A DNA stretch of 64,000 bases from Piliocolobus tephrosceles (GCF_002776525.5 NC_045438.1:153441814-153505813); one strand, 5' to 3'; positions 29,941 to 40,439 are shown, counted from the stretch's first letter. The notes: generated from the sequence alone by a model not told the origin. Translations and numbers: made by a program.

Positions 29941-30029
29941 GCTTTAATCTTCGGAATCTCATTAACAACATAGGTAGATCTGTTGTGTAACCAAGCAATA
30001 AAGGGACTGGTGCAGAGGATGAATGCTGT

Positions 30030-30134
30030 GAGACAGGGTTCAGAAAGGACATTCATCTCTGTGAATGGGAATGGCTTCACAGAGGAGCACGGAGGAGTGG
30101 GGACTCAGACTGGACTTTGAAAGATGAGCAAGGG
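30030..30134 (-). repeat. L2-like fragment, split by an AluY
   Basis: GGCTTCACAGAGGAGCACGG and GGGACTCAGACTGGACTTTG resemble the internal L2 phrase that usually reads as a minus-strand copy. It resumes after the AluY. Confidence 0.55.
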
Positions 30135-30434
30135 GCCGGGCGCGGTGGCTCAAGCCTGTAATCCCAGCACTTTGGGAGGCCGAGACGGGCGGATCATGAG
30201 GTCAGGAGTTCGAGACCATCCTGGCTAACACGGTGAAACCCCGTCTCTACTAAAAAATACAAAAAGCTATCCGGGTGAGGTGGCTGCTGCCTGTAGTCCC
30301 AGCTACTCAGGAGGCTGAGGCAGGAGAATGGCGTAAACCCGGGAGGCGGAGCTTGCAGTCAGTGAGCTGAGATCCGGCCACTGCACTCCAGCCCAGGCGA
30401 CAGAGCGAGACTCCGTCTCAAAAAAAAAAAAAAA
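30135..30434 (+). repeat. Young AluY (Old World monkey type)
   Basis: A plus-strand AluY (GGCCGGGCGCGGTGGCTCAA, GAGATCCGGCCACTGCACTC) with an exact 14-bp target duplication GAAAGATGAGCAAG at 30,119 and 30,435. It has a 4-base duplication GCAGTCAGTGAG and a variant middle, AAGCTATCCGGGTGAGGTG. Confidence 0.97.
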
Positions 30435-30660
30435 GAAAGATGAGCAAGAGATCTAGTAAAGAGTAATTGCGAGGTATCTTTGGAGAACGGGAAATTGGCT
30501 AAACCGTTGGAGTAGTTTGTAGAGGGGCTAGAGAGAGGGAAGTCAGAAAGTTAGACTGAGGCCTAATTGGAGGGGTCTTGAATTCTATCCTGAGGAGTTA
30601 GAACTTGAGCTTGTTTATTGTCTCTAGGAATTGGCTAATCCTGGGAGGAGTAGTCCCTTC
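30435..30660 (-). repeat. L2-like fragment, continuation
   Basis: GTAGAGGGGCTAGAGAGAGG and GAATTCTATCCTGAGGAGTT resemble the L2 internal region, continuing the piece before the AluY. Confidence 0.5.
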
Positions 30661-30780
30661 AGAGTCAGCAAGACCCCAGATCTCAAAGCATCAAAATACA
30701 GAAAGTAAAACACAAGGTTAGTGCAGTAATATCTCTGGTCCCATGTTGCCAGAACCTTGCTACTCCCTCATCAAGAGTTC

Positions 30781-31078
30781 AGCCAGGTGCAGTGGCTCAC
30801 ACCTGGCAGTCCCCAGCACTTTGGGAGGCTGAGGCAGTTGGATCGCCTGAGGTCAGGAGTTCGAGACCAGCCTGGATGACATGGTGAAACTCCGTCTCTA
30901 CTAAAAAATCACAAAAATTAGCCAGGTGCGAGGACGGGCGCCTATAATCCCAGCTACTCAGGAGTCTGAGGCAGGAGAATGGTTTGAACCAGGAATTGGA
31001 GGTTGCAGTGAGCCGAGATCATGCCACTGTACTCTAGCTTGGGCAACAGAGTGAGACTCTGTCTGAAAAAAAAAAAAA
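30781..31078 (+). repeat. Alu
   Basis: A plus-strand Alu flanked by AAGAGTT on both sides. Confidence 0.95.
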
Positions 31079-31099
31079 AGAGTTGGAGTTTATTTCTTC

Positions 31100-31556
31100 T
31101 TACTGTGAACTTGGGAGGACCTTTGTGACTTCCTTGAAAAATAGATAGTAGAGGAAGTAACACCAGGTGGTTTCTGAGGCCAGGTCATAAAAGGTGATAT
31201 GGCTTGTACTTGGCTGTTTTTCTGTTCAGACGTTTGCCGTTGGAGCTCAGCCATCATGTCATGAGACAGCCCAGGATACACGAAGAGGCTGTGTGTCTGT
31301 CTTCTGGCCAGAAGCCCCAGCCAAGGTCTCAACTGATAGCCTGCATCAGGCACTGGCACGTGAGTGAATATGGCTTTAGATTCATCCCCCAGCCTTTGAG
31401 CCACTTGGGCTGATACGATCTAGAGCAAAGAAAAGTCATTCTCACAGCGCCTGCCCAAACTGTTGATTCTTGAGCAAAATAAATGGTATCGTTGTTTTAA
31501 GCCACTACTCTTGGGGTGGTCTGTTACATAGCAGTAGATAACCAGGACACAGCATG
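31100..31556 (+). repeat. MLT1-like LTR (MaLR family)
   Basis: GAGGCCAGGTCATAAAAGGT, CAGCCATCATGTCATGAGAC and AATAAATGGTATCGTTGTTT followed by TAAGCCACTACTCTTGGGG and AGCAGTAGATAACCAGGACA follow the order of an MLT1 LTR. Only the LTR is present, with no internal genes. Confidence 0.75.
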
Positions 31557-31702
31557 ATAAGATGATGCTGGCAGCAAGATGGAGGTGTGGGGGTGGGGGG
31601 AGGAGTGGTACAGGATGTTTTGGGTACATGTGGGAACGTGGGGGATAGTGATATGTTTGGAGACAGGTCAGAAACGCCATCCCAGATATAATAAAAGCCC
31701 AA

Positions 31703-31920
31703 TTTTAAGAGCTTACTTTGCCCAGGCAGTGTTGTAAGCACTTTATGTGTATTCACTCATTGAATTCTCACAACCATCCTACAATGTGCATACTATTCCT
31801 ACTCAAGATGAGGAAACGAAGCTCAGAGGTGCTCAGAAACACAGAGAGTATAGAACTGGGATTGAAGTCAGGCAGCCTGACTTCTGAGCTCATGCTTTTA
31901 ACTGCTAAATTGTGCTGGTT
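31703..31920 (-). repeat. MIR
   Basis: AGGCAGTGTTGTAAGCACTT, TCATTGAATTCTCACAACCA, AGATGAGGAAACGAAGCTCA and TGACTTCTGAGCTCATGCTT give a near-complete MIR complement. Confidence 0.9.
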
Positions 31921-32204
31921 TATTTATTTATTTATTTAGAGACAGAGTTTCGCTCTTGTTGCTCAGCCTGGAGTGCAATGGTGCGATCTCGGCTCTCTGC
32001 AACTTCTGCCTCCCAGGTTCAAGCCATTCTCCTGTCTCAACCTCCCAAGTAGCTGGGATTACAGGCACCTGCCACCACACCTCGCTAATTTTTGAATTTT
32101 TAGTCATATTGGTCAGGCTGGTCTTGAACTCCTGACCTCAGGTGATCTGCCCACCTCGGCCTCCCAAAGTGCTGGGATTACAGGCATGAGCCACTGCGCC
32201 CAGC
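31921..32204 (-). repeat. Alu
   Basis: A minus-strand Alu with a TTTA-repeat tail. A deletion removes most of the GTAGAGACGGGGTTTCACC segment. Confidence 0.94.
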
Positions 32205-32508
32205 TATTTATTTTTATTTTGTTATTTTATTTTATTTTTGAGACAGAGTCTTGCTCTGTCACCAGGCTGGAGTGCAGTGACGCGATCTCGGCTCACTGCA
32301 ACCTCCAACTCCCTGGTTCAAGCAATTCTCCTGCCTCAGTCTCCTGAGTATCTGGGATTACAGGCACGTGCCAGCTAATTTTTTATTTTTAGTAGAGATG
32401 GGGTTTCACCATGTTGGCTGGGATAGTCTTGATCTCTTGACCCCATGGTCCACCTGCCTCAGCCTCCCAAAGAGCTGGGATTACAGGCATGAGCCACTGT
32501 GCCCAGCC
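32205..32508 (-). repeat. Alu
   Basis: A minus-strand Alu directly abutting the previous one, with a TTTTATTTTATTTT tail and an end at GAGCCACTGTGCCCAGCC. Confidence 0.95.
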
Positions 32509-32550
32509 TTTGCTGCTTTATTAATTCTTTATCCCATAAATAACAGGGAC

Positions 32551-32640
32551 CATTCATTTGCCCATTCATCAAACGTTTATTTTTTATTTATTTTATTATT
32601 TATTATTTTATTTAACTGAGTGCCTACTTGGTGTTGAGCC
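32551..32640 (-). repeat. L2/MIR-like 3' end with ATTT run
   Basis: CATTTGCCCATTCATCAAAC, an ATTT/ATT-rich run, then ACTGAGTGCCTACTTGGTGT matches the complement of the common LINE2/MIR terminus (TATTGAGTGCCTACTATGTG). Confidence 0.55.
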
Positions 32641-32767
32641 ATGATGAGCAAGCTGATTTTGAAGAATGAGGAAGGTCTAGAAGGTATATATGAGAATGAT
32701 AATGTTCTCAGAAAAGAGAGAAAGACACAAGAGACCTGGCACATTTTAATAATAATAATAATTATTA

Positions 32768-33033
32768 TTTTTTTTGAGACGAGGTCTTTCTCTCACCAGG
32801 CTGGAGTGCAGTGGCATGATCCCAGCTCACTGCAGCCTCGACTTCGACCTGTAATTCACAAGTAGCTGGGACTACAGGCACGTACCACCACACGTGACTA
32901 ATTTTTGTATTTTCTGTAGAGACAGAGTTTTGCCATGTTGCCCAGACTGATTTTGAACTTCTGGGCTCGGGTGATCTGCCCACCTCAGCCTCCCAAAGTG
33001 CTGGGATTGCAGACTTGGGCCACCACACCCAGG
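32768..33033 (-). repeat. Alu (AluJ-like)
   Basis: A minus-strand Alu with a scrambled or deleted centre near CGACTTCGACCTGTAATTCA. The left side has an AATAATAATTATTATT palindrome. Confidence 0.92.
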
Positions 33034-33039
33034 CAATCG

Positions 33040-33260
33040 TTTTATTTTGAAATAATGGTAGAGACACAGGAAGTTGTAAAAAAATATATGTATAGGGAGG
33101 TGCCGGGCACCCATCAGCCTTCCTCTCCCAATGTGGCATCTTGCATAACTATGTTACAACATCAATACCATGAAACAGACACTGGTAACTACCATTGCAG
33201 TCAGGGTGCAGAACTGTTGGTCACCACATGCGTGGCACATCGAGTGTGACTGCAACATGG
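33040..33260. repeat. Old L1-like fragment
   Basis: AGAGACACAGGAAGTTGTAA, CCAATGTGGCATCTTGCATA and GGTGCAGAACTGTTGGTCAC resemble a common old LINE-1 3' region. Strand not certain. Confidence 0.45.
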
Positions 33261-33317
33261 AGTTGGTGGAGTAGTGATGAACTGGCAGAAGAAGCAAACT
33301 GGAGTGCCTTCTTTCTT

Positions 33318-33616
33318 TCTTTTTTCTTTTTTTTAAGAGACGGAGTCTCGCTCTGTCTGTCACCCAGGCTGGAGTGCGGTGGCACGATCTCGGTCACTGC
33401 AATCTCCGCCTCCCGGGTTCAAGCAATTCTCCTGCCTCAGCCTCCCGAGGAGTTGGGACTACAGTCGCACATCCAGCTAATTTTTTTTTGTATTTTAGTA
33501 GAGACAGTGCTTCACTGTGTTGTTCAGGCTGCTCTCAAACTCCAGAGCTCAGGCAGTCTGTCCGGCTCGGCCTCCCAGAGTGCTAGGATTACAGGCATGA
33601 GCCACCGTGCCCAGCT
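33318..33616 (-). repeat. Alu
   Basis: A minus-strand Alu with a duplicated CTGTCTGT near its start and an end at GAGCCACCGTGCCCAGC. Confidence 0.95.
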
Positions 33617-33649
33617 GGGAGCACTTTCTTACATTAGGGGGCTTGAATT

Positions 33650-33803
33650 TTTTTTTTTTTTAGATATGGTCTTGCTTTGTTCCCCAGGTCAGTGGCATGA
33701 TCACGACTCACTGCAGCCTTGAACTCCTGGGCTCAAGCAATCCTCCCGCCTTGGCCTCCCAATGTGCTGTTGGTATTGCAGATATGAGCCACCGTGCTTG
33801 GCC
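33650..33803 (-). repeat. Short Alu (about 155 bp) with own target duplication
   Basis: Right-arm sequence (GATCACGACTCACTGCAGCC) joins directly to left-arm sequence (CGCCTTGGCCTCCCAATGTG), giving a fused monomer. GGGCTTGAATTTT stands on both sides (33,640 and 33,807), so the shortened form itself was inserted. Confidence 0.85.
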
Positions 33804-33847
33804 AGAGGGCTTGAATTTTGAATTTTGTACTAAAGGTTTTAAACAAG

Positions 33848-34058
33848 GCTTGTCCAATCCACAGCCCGCAGGCCGCCTGTGGCCTAGGATGGCTTCGAAT
33901 GCGGCCCAACACAAATTCGTAAATTTTCTTAAAACATTATGAGATTTTGTTGCAATTTATTTTTAAGCTCATCAGCTATCGTTAGTGTATTTTATGTGTG
34001 GCCCAAGACAATTCTTCTTCCAGTGTAGCCCAGGGAAGTCAAAAGATTGGACACATCT
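33848..34058. mobile_element. Short hAT-like DNA transposon
   Basis: It begins CAAGGCTTGTCCAATCCACA and ends AAAAGATTGGACACATCTG. The ends CTTGTCCAA and TTGGACA are inverted repeats. The interior phrase GCGGCCCAACACAAATTCGT is familiar from a common MER-type, hAT-Charlie-like nonautonomous element. The flanks GTTTTAAA and TATTTAAA fit an 8-bp target duplication. It has no coding capacity. Confidence 0.8.
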
Positions 34059-34175
34059 GTATTTAAACAGTGATAATGGTTAAAATGGAAATACCTCTAG
34101 AGAAAGGCAGTGGAGTGTCTTACACCCACTTTGAGGCTTAAATGACTTCTGTCAGAATCTTTCCTAAGAGTTGGA

Positions 34176-34377
34176 TGGGCATGGTGGCTCACATCTATAA
34201 TCCTAGCACTTTGGGAGGCTGACGTGGGTGGATAACTTTAGTTCAGGAGTTCAAGACCAGCCTGGCCAACATGGTAAAACCCTGTCTCTACGAAAAATAG
34301 AAAAATTAGCTGGGCATGGTGGCACATGCCTGTAATCCCAGCTACTCAGGAGGCTGAGGCAGGAGAATTGCTTGAAA
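34176..34377 (+). repeat. Alu running into an N gap
   Basis: A plus-strand Alu from TTGGATGGGCATGGTGGCTC to GAGAATTGCTTGAAA, then 10 N. The 3' end is missing. Confidence 0.94.
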
Positions 34378-34387
34378 NNNNNNNNNN
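34378..34387. other. Assembly gap of 10 N
   Basis: Ten N inside an Alu. The missing right-arm end and tail (about 80 bases) suggest that the real gap is longer than 10. Confidence 0.95.
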
Positions 34388-34399
34388 AATAGAATCTTT

Positions 34400-34690
34400 C
34401 GGCCTGCACAGTGGCTCGTGCTTGTAATCCCAGCACTTTGGGAGGCTGAGACGGGCAGGTCACCTGAGGCCGGGAGTTCGAGACCAGCCTGACCAACATG
34501 GAGAAACCCCATCTCTACTAAAAATACAAAATTAGCCAGGTGTGGTGGCGCATGCCTGTAATCCCAGCTACTTGTGAGGCTCAGGCAGAATCACTTGAAC
34601 CTGGGAGGTGGAGGTTGCAGTGAGCTGAGATTTTGCCATTACACTCTAGCCTGGGCAATAAGAGCAAAACTCCATCTCAAAAGGAAAATA
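34400..34690 (+). repeat. Alu inserted into the target duplication of its neighbour
   Basis: A plus-strand Alu. AGAATCTTTC precedes it (34,391) and AGAACCTTTCCTAAGAG follows it, and AGAATCTTTCCTAAGAG also stands left of the first Alu (34,155). The second insertion split the right-hand duplication of the first. Confidence 0.93.
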
Positions 34691-34709
34691 GATAAAAATA
34701 AAAAATAAA

Positions 34710-35186
34710 AATAGAACCTTTCCTAAGAGGAGGAGCTGAGAGGGAAGAGAGAGGACAGTGGGTGTCTGTGTATGGACATAGGTGGTGTGAGGGTAGGGGG
34801 ATGGCCACCCTGACCTATGACTGGCCCTTTGTCCAGCTCCCCTGGCCCCTTGTGCTTGGTAACTCTCTCTGGAGCCGTCCTCTGGTCACCAACTTGCTGG
34901 CTTTGCCAGTTCCTTCACTCCATAACCCTCTGGCCCATCTGACATCAGGAACAACTGCAAAGCATTATTGTGCTTTGGGTTTTTACATAAATATGGAATG
35001 AAATATGGAGACCTTTACAGTTTGTGTAATTTCCTTCCTGTCGCCAAAGCAAAGTGTTACGAACAGTAAGTCATTTTGCAGTTGCTGCAGCTGCTACTGA
35101 ATATAGATTGGAAAAATGATTTGCTTGAGCAAAGTGGTGATCAGATAAATCCCATAAATTCATCTCTTAAAAAACTGTGTTTGTGG
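34710..35186. other. Unique sequence, no gene seen
   Basis: No recognised repeat or coding homology. Confidence 0.3.
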
Positions 35187-35530
35187 CCAGGCGTGGTGGC
35201 TCCTGCCTGTAATTGCAGCACTCAGGAAGCTGAGGGTAGAGAATCGCTTGAGACCAGGAGTTCAAGACCAGCCTGGGCAACATGATGAGACCCCCATTGG
35301 TAAAAAAATAAACAATTAAAAAATTAAAACTAAAAATTAGCCAGGCGTGCTGGTGCATGCTTGTGGTCTTCACTATTTGGGAGGGTGAGGTGGGAGGATT
35401 GCTTGAGCACAGACATTCAAGGCTGCAGTGAGCTATGATCACACGTCTGCACTTCAGGCCAGACTTTCAAGACAAGCCTAAGCGGCATGGCAAGACCATG
35501 TCTCTACCTAAACAAATAAATAAATAAGTT
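35187..35530 (+). repeat. Old Alu (AluJ-like) with extra left-arm piece
   Basis: A plus-strand diverged Alu with an AAATTAAAACTAAAAATTAG linker. After the right arm it carries a further piece, CAAGACAAGCCTAAGCGGCA to CCATGTCTCTAC, resembling left-arm sequence, and an AAATAAATAAATAAG tail. Confidence 0.88.
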
Positions 35531-35941
35531 AGAGAAAGAGAGGGCTGCTGCCTTGTTCTTTGAGGTCGTGAAGTCAGGAGACTACGGCTCCATTTGGAAG
35601 GAGCTTGTCAGTTTCTAATCACCAACTGAAGAGAACCGTTGGAATAATAAGAATTTTGAAGGTGTTCAGTTCTTTAGCATCTGATAAAACCCCTCCCCTT
35701 TCCATGATCTCACTTAATCCTCGCACACAGCCCTGTGGGGTGCGTAGGGTACAGTAGGGGTTATGTTATCTTCAGTTAATAAATAAAGAGAACAGGAGAT
35801 AACCTACAACTGTACAGCTGATAAGATGAGGGCATATCTTGCAATTTCTAAAGCTACACAGAAGCCTATGCTTTTTGGATGAGTATATGTGGTCCAGCTG
35901 AATTTTAGGTGATAGTCACTACTTTGAACAAAAGCAAGGGA
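35531..35941. other. Unique sequence with MIR-like core
   Basis: Near 35,700-35,800, ATGATCTCACTTAATCCTCG, CACACAGCCCTGTGGGGTGC and GTTAATAAATAAAGAGAACA look like a decayed MIR complement. The remainder is unassigned. Confidence 0.45.
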
Positions 35942-36462
35942 GGCTGGGCTTGGTGGCTAACACCTGTAATCCTAGTACATTGGGAGACCAAGATGGGAGA
36001 ATTGCTTGAGCCCAGGAGTTTGAGATCAGCTTGGGCAACAAAGTGAGACTTCATCTCTACAAAAAAATGCAAAAATTAACTGCTCGTGGTGGTGCATGCT
36101 TGTGGTTCTAGATACTTGGAAGGCTGAGATGGGGAGGAGCTTAGGAGGTGAAGCCTCAGGTGATCTGCCGGTCTCAGCCTCCCAAAGTGCTGGGATTATA
36201 GACATGAGCCACCGGGCCCGCCGAAAGATTCTACTTTTATTTATTTCTTTATTTAGAGACAGTCTCACTCTGTCCCCCAGGCTGGAATGCAATGGCGCGA
36301 TCTCAGCTCGCTGCAACCTCTGCCTCCTGGTTTCAAGCGATTCTCCTGCCTCAGTTGCTGGGAGCTCAGGAGGTGAAGGCGGCAGTGAGCCATGTTTGCA
36401 CCACTGCACTTCAGCCTGGGTGACAAAGCAAGACCCTGTCTACCAAAAAAAAAAAAAAAAAG
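35942..36462. repeat. Rearranged Alu mosaic with inverted segments
   Basis: Positions 35,942-36,150 are a plus-strand Alu. Positions 36,153-36,221 are a minus-strand left-arm fragment. Positions 36,240-36,361 are a minus-strand right-arm part with its T-rich tail. Positions 36,361-36,462 are a plus-strand right-arm end with A tail. The last two are almost spacer-free inverted copies. Confidence 0.88.
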
Positions 36463-36744
36463 GCAGGGAAAGACAGTTGCCATTTATTTTGTGTTCATTT
36501 TGTGTCAGGACAGGGTGGGGTGGCTTACATTTGTTATCTCATTTAAACAAGACTTAAGAACACCAGAACCCAAAACAAACAAGAAAAGCATTCTCCAGGG
36601 CTGGCTTTTAACAAAACACTAAAGGAGCACAGTTGGTTCTGGTGGCCTGGGGTTCCCTTTGAATAAATTCCTCTGGGCTGGTTCCTCCTCTCTCTGGCTG
36701 TCTCCCGCTTGCTCCCGGGAGGTAAATGCTCCATTCTTTCATTT
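36463..36744. other. Unique sequence, no gene seen
   Basis: No repeat is recognised except a short MIR-like TTACATTTGTTATCTCATTT. The right end ATGCTCCATTCTT is the target of the following Alu. Confidence 0.35.
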
Positions 36745-37352
36745 TATTTATTTTTTTTTTTGAGATGGAGTCTCACTCTGTTGCCCAGGCTGGAGTGCTG
36801 TGGCATGATCTAGGTTCACTTCAACCTCGACCTCCTGGGTTCAAGCAATTCTTTTTTTTTTTTTTTTTGGAGACGGAGTCTCGCTCTGTCGCCCAGGCTG
36901 GAGTGCAGTGGCCGGATCTCAGCTCACTGCAAGCTCCGCCTCCTGGGTTTACGCCATTCTCCTGCCTCAGCCTCCCGAGTAGCTGGGACTACAGGCACCC
37001 GCCACCTCGCCCGGCTAGTTTTTTGTATTTTTTAGTAGAGACGGGGTTTCACCGTGTTAGCCAGGATGGTCTCGATCTCCTGACCTCGTGATCCACCCGT
37101 CTCGACCTCCCAAAGTGCTGGGATTACAGGCTTGAGCCACCGCGCCCGGCGGATTCAAGCAATTCTTCTGCCTCCCCAGTAGCTGGGATTACAGACATGT
37201 ACTATCACGCCTGGCTAATTTTTGTATTTTGAGTGGAGATGGGGATTTCACCATGTTGGCCAGGCTGGTCTTGAACTCCTGACCTCAAGTGATCCACTTG
37301 CCTCGGCCTCCCAAAGTGCTGAGATTACAGGCGTGAGCCACTGTGCTCGGTC
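36745..37352 (-). repeat. Alu split by a young AluY
   Basis: The outer minus-strand Alu has target duplications ATGCTCCATTCTT at 36,727 and 37,355. Its left part is 36,745-36,850 and its right part 37,151-37,352. Confidence 0.96.
36851..37150 (-). repeat. Young AluY (Old World monkey type) inside an Alu
   Basis: It carries GGCCGGATCTCAGCTCACTG, CCACCTCGCCCGGCTAG and CAGGCTTGAGCC. TTCAAGCAATTCTT stands on both sides in the host Alu. Confidence 0.97.
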
Positions 37353-37572
37353 AGATGCTCCATTCTTGCTGCAGTTATTGTGTCAGGGCTGGGGCAAGGA
37401 TCTAAGTCAGTCATTGCACATGCCCTGCAGCCTGTGTCTGTCTCCCAGGCTTTTGTAGCCCGGCGGACATGGATCTCTGTTACTGCAGCCACTCAAATGT
37501 CATGGGTCATTGTCCTTGAAGGTTCACCGGGACCACTGGTCCCCTGAGCAATCTCCACTAGGTATTTCTTTT
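37353..37572. other. Unique sequence, no gene seen
   Basis: No repeat or coding homology is recognised. Confidence 0.3.
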
Positions 37573-37874
37573 TCCTTTTTTTTTTTTTTTTTTGAGATGG
37601 TTTTGCTCTTGTTGACAGGCTGGAGTGCAATGGTGTGATCTCGGTTCACCGCAACCTCCGCCTCCCGGGTTTAAGCGATTCTCCTGCCTCAGCCTCCCAA
37701 GTAGCTGGGGTTACAAGCATGTGCCACCATGCCAGGCTAATTTTGTATTTTTAGTAGAGATGGGGTGTCTCCATGTTGGTCAGGCTCATCTCGAACTCCT
37801 GACCTCAGGTGATCCACCTGCCTCGGCCTCCCAAAGTGCTAGGATTACAGGCGTGAGCCACCACACCCGGTCCT
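37573..37874 (-). repeat. Alu with target duplication
   Basis: A minus-strand Alu flanked by TAGGTATTTCT at 37,560 and 37,881. Confidence 0.96.
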
Positions 37875-38431
37875 CCTTTAGGTATTTCTAAGAAGGCTCA
37901 TTCTTGTCCTCCAGGCACCACCCACAAGCCTGTCTTTACTCAGTGACAGCTCTGCCTTGTTGCCAGTGAGGTGCCAAGGCCCCCGGGTGTCCACGCTTTC
38001 CCGCTGTCTGTGGAGAAGGTGAAGGTAGATACCTGGCCTCCTTCACACTCTATCCTGTTGGAGGGTGCCCAGTCTGGGCAGCTAGTGCCCCTGTGTTTCT
38101 TAGAATTTCAGCAAAATACCTTTCTCGGCTTCTTACAGAACTCCTGGTCTCCTTGGGGCACGCTTACAAGTGCTGAGCTCTTGCGAGGAGGAACTCGAGA
38201 TACAAAATACGCTTCGCACACGCACTCCTGAGCGGCCACAGGCACACGCAGGAGTCAAACCCAGCCGCCTCTCTGACAGTCATGGGCCAAGCTCAAAGTC
38301 CGGGCTGCTTCTCTGCTCAAGGTGCGTTGCGTTCTTTCACTATAACAGCCCACGAAGGGAGTGCCTGTTATTTATCACCCCACTTCCCCCCACTTCTATA
38401 CTAAAATGTGAGTGACTGATAAAAAGAAGTC
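37875..38431. other. Unique, relatively GC-rich sequence
   Basis: About 550 bp with several CpGs near 38,180-38,330 (CTTGCGAGGAGGAACTCGAG, CGCTTCGCACACGCAC). Not dense enough to call a CpG island. No exon is recognised. Confidence 0.35.
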
Positions 38432-38530
38432 AGCAATTGTTGATTATCAACATTATGTCAGCCACTGTGCTGGAAGCTCAATGTATGTTATCTCCTTTTA
38501 AGCCCAGGACAACTCTGACACAGCACAATG
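38432..38530 (-). repeat. MIR/L2-like fragment
   Basis: ACATTATGTCAGCCACTGTG, CTGGAAGCTCAATGTATGTT and ATCTCCTTTTAAGCCCAGGA follow the complement of a MIR/L2 3' end. Confidence 0.65.
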
Positions 38531-38569
38531 TAAGTCCGTGGGGTTGGAGGTCAGTAAGAAACAGAGTGC

Positions 38570-38690
38570 ATATTGCCCAGTGTAAGTGACTTTACCTTTC
38601 TGCGCCTGAGTCCCTCATTTATAAAATGAGGCAGTTAGATCGGATGTTTTAACGATTCCTTTCTGACTCTAAAATTCATTTCTGTTGCCT
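38570..38690 (+). repeat. MIR
   Basis: AAGTGACTTTACCTTTCTGC, CCTGAGTCCCTCATTTATAA and AATGAGGCAGTTAGATCGGA match the MIR core. Confidence 0.8.
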
Positions 38691-38837
38691 TTCTTACAAA
38701 TATTTGCATCCTAACAAAATTCAAAGTGTCAAGCCCCAAAAAGATGGAGCACTGATTATAGAAATGCATACAGATTTATATCTGTATGTCAGCGGGTTAG
38801 TATTCTGAGGCAGGAGTTGTTTAAAACAATCAGTGAA

Positions 38838-39015
38838 GGTTGTTTTTATTTTTTATTTTTATTTTTGGAGACAGAGTCTTGCTCTATCCCCCAGGCTGGA
38901 GTGCAGCGGCACTATCTGGGCTCACTGCAACCTCCGCCTCCCAGGTTCAAGCAATTGTCCTTCCTCAGCCTCCCGAGTAGCTGGGATTACAGGCACCTGC
39001 CACCATGCCCAGCTT
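38838..39015 (-). repeat. Alu, left arm lost
   Basis: A minus-strand Alu that stops after GCCACCATGCCCAGC, where the T tract of the next Alu begins. AGGTTGTTTTT at 38,835 and AGGTTGTTTTTT at 39,331 enclose both Alus. Confidence 0.93.
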
Positions 39016-39032
39016 TTTTTGTTTGTTTGTTT

Positions 39033-39330
39033 GTTTTTTTTTTTTTTTTGAGACACAGTCTCATTCTGTCACTCAGGCTGGAGTGCAGTGACGCGATCTC
39101 AGCTCACTGCAACCTCTGCCTCCTGGGGTCAAGCAATTCTCCTGCCTCAGCCTCCCGAGTAGCTGGGATTACAGGCATCCAGCACCATTCCTGGCTAATT
39201 TTTGTATTTTCAGTAGAGACGGGGTTTCATCATGTTGGCCAGGCTAGTCTCAAACTCCTGACCTCAGGTGATCCGCCTGCCTCAGCCTCCCGAAGTGCTG
39301 ACATTACAGGCATGAGCCACCAAGCCTGGC
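39033..39330 (-). repeat. Alu
   Basis: A minus-strand full-length Alu with a GTTTGTTTGTTTG tail, ending at GAGCCACCAAGCCTGGC. Confidence 0.95.
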
Positions 39331-39354
39331 AGGTTGTTTTTTAAATTTCAAGTA

Positions 39355-39650
39355 GGCTCACGCCTGTAACCCCAGCACTTTGGGAGGCTGAGGTGGGAAG
39401 ATCACTTGAGCCCAGGAGTTCTAGAGAAGCCTGGGCAACATGGTAAAACCTCGTCTCTACAAAAAATTCAAAAATTATCCAGGTGTGATGGCACGTACCT
39501 GTTGTCCCAGCTACCCAGGAGGCTGAAACAGGAGGATCGCTTGGGCCTGGGAGGTCAAGGGTACTAGTGAGCAGAGATAGTACCATGCACTCCAGCCTGA
39601 GTGACAGAGCAAGACCCTGTCTTAAAATAAATAAAATAAAATAAAAAAAT
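39355..39650 (+). repeat. Alu, slightly 5'-truncated, with target duplication
   Basis: A plus-strand Alu starting at GGCTCACGCCTGTAACCCC. TAAATTTCAAGTA occurs at 39,342 and 39,650, so the truncation happened at insertion. Confidence 0.95.
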
Positions 39651-39662
39651 TAAATTTCAAGT

Positions 39663-40122
39663 AACAGAATCTCACTTCAGTCTGGCTTAGAGAATTAAGG
39701 GTCATTACTGGTTCCTTTCTGACAGGTCCACAGCTGATGTGGGCTTCAGGCAGGGCTCTGTGTGTCTACAATTTACAGATTGCCCCCACCCCCCTCCACT
39801 GCCTGTGATTCACCTTTGTTTTCAGCAGGCTTCCTTCCTCTGCGAGATTGTCGCCTGCAGCAACCGGGTCTTACCCTGAAAGGGGAGAAAGCGCTGCTCT
39901 CCATAATCATCCAACAGTTTGTACTTTGACACTGATTGGCTCATCCCTGAACTACTCTAAGCAAATACTACGAGTTAATTGGTTTGGGTCTAGATTATTG
40001 TCCATACATCAACCAATTACTGTGGCAGAGGAGGAGGTAACTTTAAATTGATTGATATATGCCAATTAGGGTCTATCCCTCAGAGCTAGGATAGATTTAT
40101 TCCTACTCAAGGCTTAATGAGG
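39663..40122. other. Unique sequence, no gene seen
   Basis: No clear repeat or coding homology. Confidence 0.3.
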
Positions 40123-40410
40123 GGTCAGGCGCGGTGGCTCATGCATGTAATACAGCACTTTGGAAGGCCCGAGGTGGGTGGATCATTTGAGGTCAGGAGT
40201 TCGAGACCAGCCTGGCCAACATGACAAAACCCCGTCTCTACTAAAAATACAAAAATTAGCTGGGCGTAGTGGCATGCCCCTGTAGTCCCAGCTACTTGAG
40301 AGGCTGAGGCAGGAGAATTGCTTGAACTGAGGAGGCGGAGCTTGCAATAAGCTGAGATCATGCCACTGCACTCTAGCCTGGGTGACAGGGTCTCAACAAA
40401 CAAAAAGAGA
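40123..40410 (+). repeat. Alu
   Basis: A plus-strand Alu from GGGTCAGGCGCGGTGGCTC to GGGTCTCAACAAACAAAAAG. The end of the right arm is shortened. Confidence 0.95.
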
Positions 40411-40439
40411 CTGAATGAAGAAATTCTGGGTAGTGTATC

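Noticed and set aside
38160..38340. CpG island or promoter
   Set aside because: CpGs are locally enriched but too few and too short a stretch, with no TATA, initiator or exon context.
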